DNA of 64,000 nt from Terfezia claveryi. Lineage: Eukaryota > Ascomycota > Pezizomycetes > Pezizales > Pezizaceae. The notes under the pieces are model-generated. The model saw only the letters and a list, made by a program, of their open reading frames with translations. It made no database searches and was not told the origin of the DNA. The stretch covers positions 124,001 through 188,000 of the forward strand of contig WHUX01000084.1 in assembly GCA_015179025.1 (NCBI GenBank). The letters are read 5' to 3'. The translations under genes and the position numbers were made by a program. Position 1 is the stretch's first letter. The number at the start of each line of letters is the position of its first letter. Positions 51,307 to 59,862 of the stretch are shown here, one piece after another.

Positions 51307-51407
51307 TTTTTTTAAAAGAAAAATACTTGTTACTCCTCTGCGGTCCCGTTATGGAGACCATGAAGAGCCACCCAGAAGTAGTCTGGTTACCCAGAAGCCG
51401 GGTGATA
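51307..51407 (-). mobile_element. LINE-tail copy, 101 bp
   Basis: A minus-strand tail (ATACTTGTTACTCCTC, then GGTCCCGTTATGGAGACC) has perfect 11-bp direct repeats AACTGTAGCAT at 51296-51306 and 51408-51418. It also holds a small internal duplication of ACCCAGAAG. The stem pair GGTCCC/GGAGACC differs from the usual GGCCCC/GGGGCC. Confidence 0.9.
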
Positions 51408-52052
51408 AACTGTAGCATGAACTTGGCTCCCTTTCTTTTTCTAGAGTTCCAAAACTCCCGGGGCTATTCTTAATGTGTCTGTAAAGGACCTCTAGACCAG
51501 ATTCATAGCCTAGCTGAAGGACTACTGAGATCCAGCGAGCCCAATTGGAAAATTAATGATACATTGCTCGGTTGGTTGGAATCCGAAATCCTTATCCAGC
51601 ACGGCACCAGAATGGGTGCAACCAAGCTGCAATGGACTAAAGATTTCCAGGGCCCATTGCAGAGCTGACTCCCTAATCGTTGCATATCAAGCATAGAGCT
51701 TTCATAGGGAGCCTTCATTATACTTCCTCCCTATTCCGAGGCAGGTAAGAATGTTTCCCATGATGGGTATAGCTGACACTGCCACCCAAAGAGTGGTAGC
51801 CAACGCAAATTACGCAAATCGCGATGGATTTGTTAGTGCATCTATTAGTCGATCCCAGGCTTGTTCTGTAGTTTCGTCTAGGCAGCACTGGTAGCGCCTG
51901 TTCGGTGAAGAAATGAAGGGAAGCCACGATCTTGTCGTCTTCATTAGAACAGGAACGTCGATTTATGCGGGCAATCATGTCACGACAGCTGGAGCCATCA
52001 CGAATTGCGCTATTCAAATCGGGCAGTGGGCCAACTAAACACAGTGCTTTAG

Positions 52053-52273
52053 GTTTTTTTTTTTCTTTTTTAATAACTCCATACTCCTATCCGGTCCCAG
52101 TAAGGGGACCATGAGGAGCCACTCGGAAGTCCGGGTGGATTCAGGACAAGGCAAATAATCTGCCTGGTCCGCGCCTATATACCGCAAATAACGAGTAACA
52201 AACTAACAAAAGCCAAAAGTACCGGATCTGACTACATAAAGAAAGCGTAATAAAATTCTGTAAACAAAGAGTG
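52053..52273 (-). mobile_element. LINE-tail copy, 221 bp
   Basis: Flanked by CACAGTGCTTTAG (52040-52052) and CACGGTGCTTTAG (52274-52286), with one transition between them. It has T-rich DNA, then ATACTCCTATCCGGTCCC, the second hairpin and CAAATAATCTGCC. Its 5' part diverges from the other copies. Confidence 0.88.
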
Positions 52274-52622
52274 CACGGTGCTTTAGTATTGCTGTCAGAT
52301 AAGAAGTAGAAATAAGGGGAAACCATCTCTTCTAACCAACGCATTGGAATGACCAATATGCATCAAAATCACGACAACTCGATACCGTTTCTTAAATTGG
52401 CATGCGCCCCGTGTGGCTTATGACCTATTCCTGCAATGTCCATGCCCTTTGCTCCAGTGCCAGACATTGTCGTCTTCACCGCATTGTTTTTGTTTATCAA
52501 TCCCATTCAAGTAAACATATACCTGGTCAGTCTGTCTATATATACTACCAATAGTGGGAACGTCTGTCTTCCACTCTGACAAACTGTCGCGCTCCAATTT
52601 TAGGTAATCCTGCCGGGTCAAA

Positions 52623-52691
52623 TTCCGCTCGGGGTTCCGGGCGGCTCATCATCGGGACCGCATGAGTACTGAATATTTTGAAAAAAGAAAA
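52623..52691 (+). mobile_element. Ultra-short LINE-tail copy, 69 bp
   Basis: GGGGTTCCGGGCGGCTCATC, GGGACCGCATGAGTAC and an A-rich end are flanked by TGCCGGGTCAAA at 52611-52622 and 52692-52703. Confidence 0.9.
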
Positions 52692-53857
52692 TGCCGGGTC
52701 AAAATTGTCACACCAGGCTTGTCGAAGGCATAAGATATCCTCGTGCTGGGACCGAATAGGAGTAGTATCACTTATGGCGTAACGATCGACAACCACGTGA
52801 CGATCGACACGGGCTCCCCAGTAACATTCCAATATCTCTATCAATAAATGCAATATCGATGCAGTAAGAAAAATGAATATAGGCTAAAAACACTCGAAAA
52901 ACCCAAATTTTTCATCTCCAGCCCAATCCGAGCTACTGTGAACCCTCTATAGCACCTGAACCCTCAATACCCCGTACGACCACCCCTCTAGCATAACCAC
53001 CCACCCTACCCTCCCCACGCCGCCCACGACAACCACTACTAGCCGCCATAGGTTCCCCAGAGGTCTACTCTGTAAGCCTTATTAGTATAGACTCAAGCTG
53101 CTTACTGTATATAGAACTACATGCACTGCAAACTGTATTGCTCGGTATAACTTTTGCAAGCTAGCCTCCTCGATATCGAATTTCAGCTATTTTGAGCGAT
53201 TCAATCAAGCTATATTTGTGGTACTGCAATCTTAATATCTTAGGGTGTTCCTCTATGCAGTTTTTTAAGCCCAGTATGTTCCGTAGCCCCTGCACCATGC
53301 AAATCTCTGACCAAGCTCCATATATCTCGATATGCAGCCTATTCGGGCTCAAGGTTTTAGCAATGATAATACTAAGCCTCTCGCGTTCAATACAGGCTTA
53401 GCCGAGGCCTTTGAAGGTCCTTGAGCTGCTTCTACGACTGGGGCTTCACCTCTGTGCCATTTTTTAGTATTTTGAGGGTTTAGGAGTTTGTGCACATCAT
53501 ACTAGCTCTAGAATTGAAGTTCATCAATTTCACGAGCTTCAATTGAGCCACATTTGCCAAAGCGCAAGGTAGACGCCTTCACCATATACCTGTATTCAGT
53601 GCTAGCTCTAATACTAACCCTTCAACGTTGCTGGTGCAAGTCTGTGGTACTACTGGTGCCCTTGCCATAGTAGTACCCAGACCCCCCCTCTACCGAACGC
53701 ATCTCAGCTACCCTCACCCCCCCCAACTTGGTCAAGACCTCTTAACTTCCTTCAAGTTGTTGTGGATACTCCTGCATCATCCTAGTTACAAGCAATCCTA
53801 CACAGATCATAAGTTCCTCTACAATATCAAGATATCCGGCGGAGGCAGAAAAATATA

Positions 53858-54182
53858 CCCAAACCCTCAAAATACTTAACAAAGGCACAGAGGTGAAGCC
53901 CTAGTCATAGAAGCAGCTCAAGGACCTTCAAAGGCCTCGGTTAAGCCTATATTGAATCCGAGAGGCTTAGTATTATCATTGCTAGGACCCTTGAGCCTGA
54001 ATAGGTTGCATATCGAGATATATGGAGCTTGGTCAGAGATTTGCATGGTGCAGGGGCTACGGAACATACTAGGCTTAAAAAACTGCATAGAGGGACACCC
54101 TAAGATATTAAGATTGCAGTACCACAAATATAGCTTGATTGAATCGCTCAAAATAGCTGAAATTCGATATCGAGGAGGCTAG
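53858..54182 (+). pseudogene. Coding-like block in the fold-back arm
   Basis: In the right arm a frame from about 53893 reads HRGEALVIEAAQGPSKA, then LHIEIYGAWSEICMVQG, and ends IAEIRYRGG and TAG. The left arm carries the same block inverted (53161-53450) with one frameshift and a few transitions. The two copies keep nearly the same residues, so the block was once coding before it was duplicated in inverse. I do not recognise the protein. A possible upstream part lies in the loop (53725-53879). A stop (TAA) separates it from the arm frame, or marks an intron. Confidence 0.4.
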
Positions 54183-54750
54183 CTTGCAAAAGTTATACCG
54201 AGCAATACAGTTTGCAGTGCATGTAGTTCTATATACAGTAAGCAGCTTGAGTCTATACTAATAAGGCTTACAGAGTGGACCTCTGGGGAACCTATGGCGG
54301 CTAGTAGTGGTTGTCGTGGGCGGCGTGGGGGGGTATTTTTTTTTTTTTTTTTAATACTTGGTACTCCTATGCAGCCCCGTTAGGGGGGCTATGAGGAGCC
54401 ACGCGGAAACCCGGTGGATTCAAGGGAGAGGCAAGTTAATCTGCCAGACCCACGCAAGATAAGTACAAAAACAAAACCGAGACGAGGCCCCATGCTGTCA
54501 CTAACGGACTTAGCCGATGACCCGGAGGCCTGACTGAGCCTCGAACCCTAAACTGTGAGACTCGCGGAAACAAGATGAACTAGTGAACTAAAACAAGGGG
54601 AACTCGTGAAAATCGACACTTCTGAATATCCGCCGATCCCAACTGGGACCTGACTAACTCGCAGGTGGAAAAAGGTAAACTCGGAAACCAACAGCCGACA
54701 AAATGCCTTACGGCCTCTGAATGAAATGTTGCAATTAAAACCCCGACTCC

Positions 54751-55563
54751 TCATATATTCCAGTTGTAGTCCGTAGTGCGGAAGATTCGCTTGCCCATGC
54801 GGAGCCCGCGTGTGGAGTCAGTGGAGTTTGCCAAGTAGATGACCAAAGACGATGCCAGTTTGCCGACCCTTCTTCCCTCTTGCAATAACCAGCGTATGCC
54901 TACAATTTGAACTCCCTTGTTATCCTCTTCGATCCATCGGCGCATGAGACCGGGTTTGTACTTCATAGGGGCTGCGTGAAATACAACAGCTTGTGTTCGT
55001 TTTTTTTGGGGGGTGTCTTGCGTTGGTGTCGCCTTTTTCTTGAACAGTGGTACGCGGTCAGGGTGGACCCTCTCCATCCCTTCCTGGTTGGTTCGGGAGG
55101 GGGTGGTGGTCGGGGGCGGTGTCGCTTTCGCAGGCGCTTTGCCCTTGTCCTTTGGTGGTTGACGCGGTGATGGTGAGGTGGTAGTGGTTGCTGCCTCTGC
55201 ATACGTGCGCGTTGGAGGCGGGTCCGTATTGGTGGATACACTGTTGGTGGTCGGCTTCTGTACCGGGGTCGGAGGTGTGGTCTGTGTACTTGTATCTATT
55301 ACAAGGGTTGGCGGTGGAGCTTTTATGAGAGAGGTCAGGGCTTCCCAATATCTTGATGCACCCTTATCGACAGCCTCGAGATAGTCGGTAATGTCCATTT
55401 TGTGGATTCGTTGAAACTGCCTACCAAACGTCCTTAAGAGGAAGTCAAGTTGATTGCGGTTTGCGCCTTTGGGGACGGCTTCTCTCAGATCGGCCATGCT
55501 GTCACAAACGGGGGGATCTTCCATCAGGACATGCCCTGATGGTGTGTTAAGTCCTTCCGGCAT
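54751..55563 (-). CDS. LINE ORF1 (gag-like) protein, 270 residues
   Basis: The ORF1 product of Tad-type LINEs binds the element RNA. Residues 1-90 are a helical start (LLRTFGRQFQRIHKMDITDYL). A Thr/Pro-rich linker with the typical TYAEAA follows near 120. From about residue 188 comes the conserved core AVVFHAAPMKY...GIRWLLQEGRRVGKLASSLVIYL...GLRMGKRIFRTTDYNW, which matches fungal LINE ORF1. Normal proteins continue into CCHC knuckles and a longer C-terminus, but here the frame stops right after TTDYNWNI, where the element joins its 3' UTR. The ORF is intact, so the protein could still be made and might work in trans. The ATG at 55563 is the first in frame. Confidence 0.75.
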   Translation of the reverse strand: MPEGLNTPSGHVLMEDPPVCDSMADLREAVPKGANRNQLDFLLRTFGRQFQRIHKMDITDYLEAVDKGASRYWEALTSLIKAPPPTLVIDTSTQTTPPTPVQKPTTNSVSTNTDPPPTRTYAEAATTTTSPSPRQPPKDKGKAPAKATPPPTTTPSRTNQEGMERVHPDRVPLFKKKATPTQDTPQKKRTQAVVFHAAPMKYKPGLMRRWIEEDNKGVQIVGIRWLLQEGRRVGKLASSLVIYLANSTDSTRGLRMGKRIFRTTDYNWNI

Positions 55564-56553
55564 TGCTGTCGGAGGTCAACATTGATTTTTCGACCTAGGG
55601 TACAACTTGCCCTTACCCCTTTCGGGGTCCCCTCGGAGGTATTAGCGGCGACGGGGTGGACGGGCACTGTTATTCTCCGCCGGGCTGTCCCCGGCCTTGC
55701 CGCTGGGGAGAGAAAAACTGCCCTTCTCCACCAGCCGACCGGACGGCCTTTCCTGTATCGCCTCCCTCATCAGTTCTCAGTTTTCAATATGGGACATACT
55801 CACGGCGTTACCCGCTTTCCATATCTTGTAGTGGACCAGACCCACTTACTGAGTTGAATCAGTAGAGAACTATGCGGTCGCAACTCCGCTATAGCATTTG
55901 CCTTTGCTCCTTAAGCCTCAGCAGGGGAACTGCGTACGCATTGCTGCGTTCATTGAGACCGACACCCGCATCCGTCCTGTCGGACCGTTACGCTGCAGTT
56001 AACCCGGAACCCCGAGCTCTTGTATGCAATGTCAGGGAACACGCGTAATGGAATTCATTACTCTAATGGTGCTCTGAACCGTACGTAACGCCTCGCCTCA
56101 AGCTGCATTTCTCAGCTCTTCGCGATGCAGAAGGTGGTACATACAAACTCCCACCATCCGCCGGCGGTGTCTCGCCACCGGTCTCTATAGGTATATTACT
56201 GTGAACACTACTGCTCAATGTGAACGATTCGCAGTGGACACTATACCAAAGATCCCCCAGTGACTAACCAATACATCACACGTACTGGAGGAAACCCCCT
56301 ACGGGTAGTGCCAGCCATGACTGTTTGTACGAGATGTGACCTGTCCGAGCCCAACCGGAATTCAACCGGACTTAACCTGGCGCACGCACCTGGTGGTGAA
56401 TCAACTGCTAGGTAATGGAGATGACTGGGGGTACTTCACTACGACGAGTTGCTGTCTCTGCCCTTGCTCGGCTATCCGCCCCCAGGTGCATTTCGACCCC
56501 GAAGGGCCCCCACCAGGACTCGAAGGGAGGATAAGCGAGTGTAACAGTTGAGA

Positions 56554-56976
56554 CTATCTATGCATGAAGTAGGCCCTGAGTGGCATTTCTCCCCTTCGCA
56601 GGAACCTCTTGGGACCCGGTCGGTTGGTTTTCAGGAACACCAGTAGCCAACTGCATACTCGACGTGTATTGCACACATCGCACTCGCGCTTTTCATCTCT
56701 GCATAGGACGAGATTTCCCCGTCTTAGCATGCGAGGGGCTTGTACGTTCCAAACTGCCATGTAAAGCAGCATTTCCTCACTAGGTTCCTCGTCGTCGGTG
56801 TCACTTTCATGACCATCATAGTCAGCCGGCAGTGGTGGTGAGGATACCTGTGGTGACTGTGATATTTGCGGAGTTGTGACTGTGGCTGGCTGTCCGGTGA
56901 CTGGAAGTCGGGTTTTCAGTGGCGGGTTATGCTTGTCGAGCTTGCCCGGGTTGTCTTTCCTCTTCCTCTGAGGCAT
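56554..56976 (-). CDS. Small 5' ORF of the LINE derivative, 140 residues
   Basis: It starts at the first ATG after a ~350-nt leader with a CT-rich stretch. The basic start MPQRKRKDNPGK could be a nuclear signal. A Pro/Ser-rich part and an acidic DYDGHESDTDDEEPSEE segment follow. It ends in a Cys-containing region (LCRDEKRECDVCNTRRVC) that could bind zinc. It lies about 1 kb upstream of ORF1 within the same element. It may be a real leader protein, or the 5' part of a longer ORF1 broken by the ~1-kb spacer. I do not know its function. Confidence 0.45.
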   Translation of the reverse strand: MPQRKRKDNPGKLDKHNPPLKTRLPVTGQPATVTTPQISQSPQVSSPPLPADYDGHESDTDDEEPSEEMLLYMAVWNVQAPRMLRRGNLVLCRDEKRECDVCNTRRVCSWLLVFLKTNRPGPKRFLRRGEMPLRAYFMHR

Positions 56977-57572
56977 GTATGGTACTGTGTGGGAGTTACA
57001 AATTCCCTAATTGGCTGGTGCCGACTTGGTGTGGGTGCTCTCGCGGAATCGTGGACCAATGCCCGTGAGGGGAGATTTCTGTGAGAGCGAGGAAGAAGAA
57101 GACAAAGGAAGAGGGGAAAAAGCTTCAATTGAGGGGCAAAGGGTCGCGATAGTTGTTCCCCCGAGGTTCGAGTAGATATTCTTGATGTGGACAGCGAGGG
57201 CTATCTCGTGGTGCTGTCCTCTTGTCTGTAGGTGCTCTGGTGCAAGGTACCAAGGTTGATGGAAACAAGGTGAGCTGGAGTGAAGGAGAGACTATGTGCA
57301 GGAGCAACAGGAAGTTGAACTTGGCGTGGGGGGGGTAGGGTGGGTGGTTATACTAGAGGGGTGGTCGTACGGGGTATTGAGGGTTCAGGTGCTATAGAGG
57401 GTTCACAGTAGCTAGCCTATATTCATTTTTCTTACTGCATCGATATTGCATTTATTGATGGAGATATTGGAATGTTACTGCATGTGGCAGGGGAGCCCGG
57501 TCGATCGTCACGTGGTTGTCGATCGTTACGCCATAAGTGATACTAGTGTGTATTTTTTAAAAAAATAAAAAT

Positions 57573-58094
57573 GCATAACATAACGAGCCAACAGTACTCA
57601 AAATGGTATCGGGCCGGGGTTAACCAGGTTCGTTGGTTTATCATGTAAGGAAAGTGGTTCATCTCAAATGAATTTCAAGGTAATCCCGACTAGTCGAGGG
57701 ATAGGCCATTGCTTCGTAGCTTCGCTTCCACTAGGGAAATATGCCAAGTATGCAAGTCAGATGCCAACTGTGCGAGAAGACCCTTAGTAACTGATCGAAG
57801 GGATCATACTAGCATGCTTTCCTTAGTCATGGACTATTTGACAATTTTGCTGAGGCCGAGATTTTTGTAAATCAACTAACAATATATGAAATACGACAAA
57901 AATACAAAACGAAACATATCCATACACCTACAATGTAAAAAATAAAATAACCTAGAGCATAAAAATGACATAAGATATCATAAAAAACAACATCATACAG
58001 ATGCGCCAATAATAACCACAATAAAAGTGATCCCAAAAAAATAAATGCGGAAAACACTAACCCTACCATCCCCACCACACTCTTCCCTTCCCCT
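57573..58094. other. No supported gene
   Basis: A/T-rich sequence. The 84-residue minus frame at 57872-58126 is hydrophobic but overlaps the end of the next gene, and I do not support it. Confidence 0.45.
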
Positions 58095-59053
58095 CTACCA
58101 AGAGTTCGCCCCATCCCATGCATCATCTGCTACCCCATCAATTCCCACCGGCTCCCCTTGCACCCGATCCTCCCGTTCATTCACATCTAAACCAGAGGAG
58201 TTGTAGGCTTTGACACCCCCCATGCCCGCATTGGTAAATGGCTCCATAGCCACGTCGGGCTGGTCAAACGTTAAAGGGGCAGTTTTTGCAAAGGCACTAG
58301 GAAGCCCGCTCACTGCCCATTGTTGACGGCGGTTTTCTAGCACATGAATCAGCATCTTAGATGCCAGTGCTTTTACAACCGCCGTCAAACCAGAAAACAA
58401 TGGTACAGGAGGATTCCCCTGCACATGCATTCTATCCCACGAAGCCAACAAATCCTGATCTACAAATTTGAGGTTATACCTCCACACATGCTGGACACAT
58501 TTGGGCCTTGTGACGTAGGCGAAAAAAAAAGGGAGAAACCGGTTGTGCACCTGGTCACTAGCATCCTTTGGGGCATCTACTTGATCTTCGATATCTGGGA
58601 TGATACCCGGCCCCCTCGGGAATAGGGTCCGGGATATGCAGATAGCAGGTAAGCTGGGGGCCAAATTGCCTCCATCAGCTGCGGCTGCTACCGCCGCGTG
58701 CTGCGCTGCCCGCCGGTGCATGTATTGGTCCTGGTATTTTACCCCTGAGTAGGTGCGCAGCCACATATTTATGACGTCCTGGAGGCCTGTCATAAAACTG
58801 GACATTGTGTTGTCCCTTACCAGAATCGTATCGCAAGGTGTGTCCACTCGCGATTGTATTGATGAATTGCCCTTGCGGGGATCCAATTCCGTTCATCGAA
58901 GCGAAAATATAGAAATCGCCCAATATGGTAATACTCATACATATGTATTCTAACCACAGCAGGATCGTAGTTCCCTGGGTTAACGTTGCCAAAGTTGCCA
59001 ATAATGGGCAATCGAAGGTGGGGAATGTCGACATAGTTAGATCGTCGAGGCAT
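58095..59053 (-). CDS. Hypothetical protein, exon structure uncertain
   Basis: Reading leftward, ATG at 59053 starts PRRSNYVDIPHLRLPIIG, then NYDPAVVRIHMYEYYH and FRFDERNWIPARAIHQYNRE, ending LAIRFW at about 58820. Another frame carries on from about 58795 (SFMTGLQDVINMWLRTYSG) to the stop at 58095, through Ala-rich, Phe-rich (FLPFFFAYVTRPKCVQHVW) and acidic C-terminal segments. Both parts look like real protein and must be joined. The only GT..AG pair that keeps frame near the switch is 23 nt, too short for a normal intron. Another model splices from the codon before 58970 to an AG near 58880 and drops most of the first frame. A frameshift would make it a pseudogene. Family unknown. No relation to the neighbouring fold-back element is visible. 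Confidence 0.5.
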
Positions 59054-59862
59054 CTGGCAGATTAAATTTGTTAGTGAATCAAATTGTAAAGGTGAGGAGG
59101 GTGAGTAACTAACGATGATATATGTGATATTTGGTATGGAAAATAATAGAGTTATAGTATAAGAAAGTGCAGAAAACACTGAATTATTCTTCGTCAGTAT
59201 AATTACTAGGTCTGAAGTGCTGACACTATACCAGTAGTGTTTTTTACGCGTCGGGTTCTAGTGAAATAGGTTGTAGTTGAATGTTGTTGTTGTAGTCGTA
59301 GAAGAAATAAACACACAATGCTCTGATTGTGGTATATATTATTCGTGATGCTTATTCGTAAGACTCAGACATTCAAGAAAGAAGGAAGGAAGAAATGAGC
59401 GGGCCTTATATGACCCTGATGCTCGCACTGAACAACTCGTTTGCAACACACACTGCCCATATGCCATACCCCCAATATGCCATGCCCCAAATCCGTTTAC
59501 AAGATCCTAAGGCAGCTTGCCTTCCTCGCTGTTCTCGTACCCAGACTCTAGCCTGATCTTGGCATTCGCTTCTGCGATTTAATCAGAAGAGAGTCTGGGA
59601 CTATACACCTCCGCCGAAATCATCTCCGGTGCCAAGATTTTCGGAGATGCTAGCGTGAGTTTCGGAGATGCTAGCGTGGTTCCGGAGGTGCTAGCGCATT
59701 TGCGTTGTGTAATTAACTAGTCTTAGTCTGGTGGGCACAAGCCCCTCCCAAAGTAATCAATAGTGGCAATCTCATTCACCCTGAATAAAACATCACCCCT
59801 GTATAGCTCTCCAGCTCTCTTCCATCTTAGTAGTCCTTTTTAGCTCAACCAATTCCTACCCA
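59054..59862. other. No gene; three-copy 20-bp repeat
   Basis: TTCGGAGATGCTAGCGTG-like units lie in tandem at 59640-59697. TAGTCTGGTGGGCAC lies at 59724-59738. No gene is supported. Confidence 0.5.

Larger units (their letters stand above)
54336..57322 (-). mobile_element. Gag-only non-autonomous LINE derivative, 2987 bp
   Basis: A minus-strand element is flanked by GGCGTGGGGGGGTA (54322-54335) and GGCGTGGGGGGGGTA (57323-57337). In element order it has a 5' leader (57322-56977), a small ORF (56976-56554), a spacer, a gag-like ORF (55563-54751), a ~400-nt 3' UTR with both family hairpins, and poly-A. There is no room for endonuclease or reverse transcriptase. Because both ends carry the duplication, it inserted as this short form and must have used enzymes from an autonomous relative. 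It is comparable to the mammalian half-LINE HAL1. Confidence 0.85.
52764..57544. mobile_element. Fold-back element with ~700-bp inverted arms
   Basis: The left arm 52764-53484 is the near-exact inverse of 53858-54335 plus 57338-57544, around a 373-bp loop. Without the later 3-kb insertion the element is about 1.78 kb. The termini AGTATCACTTATGGCG and CGCCATAAGTGATACT are exact complements, and ACGATCGAC is repeated just inside. The flanking AGT on both sides may be a 3-bp duplication. The left arm has an extra ~45 bp at about 52895-52940. The arms carry a coding-like block (see separate entry). No transposase is visible. The superfamily is unknown. Confidence 0.82.
52737..57572 (+). mobile_element. 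LINE tail split by the fold-back element
   Basis: TCCTCGTGCTGGGACCGAAT before 52764 and GTGTATTTTTTAAAAAAATA after 57547 are the two halves of one LINE 3' tail with its A-rich end. GCATAAGATA on the left and GCATAACATA on the right may be its target duplication. Everything between belongs to later insertions. Confidence 0.65.

Noticed and set aside
50879..51418. 179-residue minus-strand frame
   Set aside because: It begins inside the LINE insertion at 51307-51407; the rest has no recognisable domain.
59220..59720. Solo LTR
   Set aside because: Some LTR-like character (TATA-like tract, inserted repeats), but no TG..CA ends with a 5-bp duplication.
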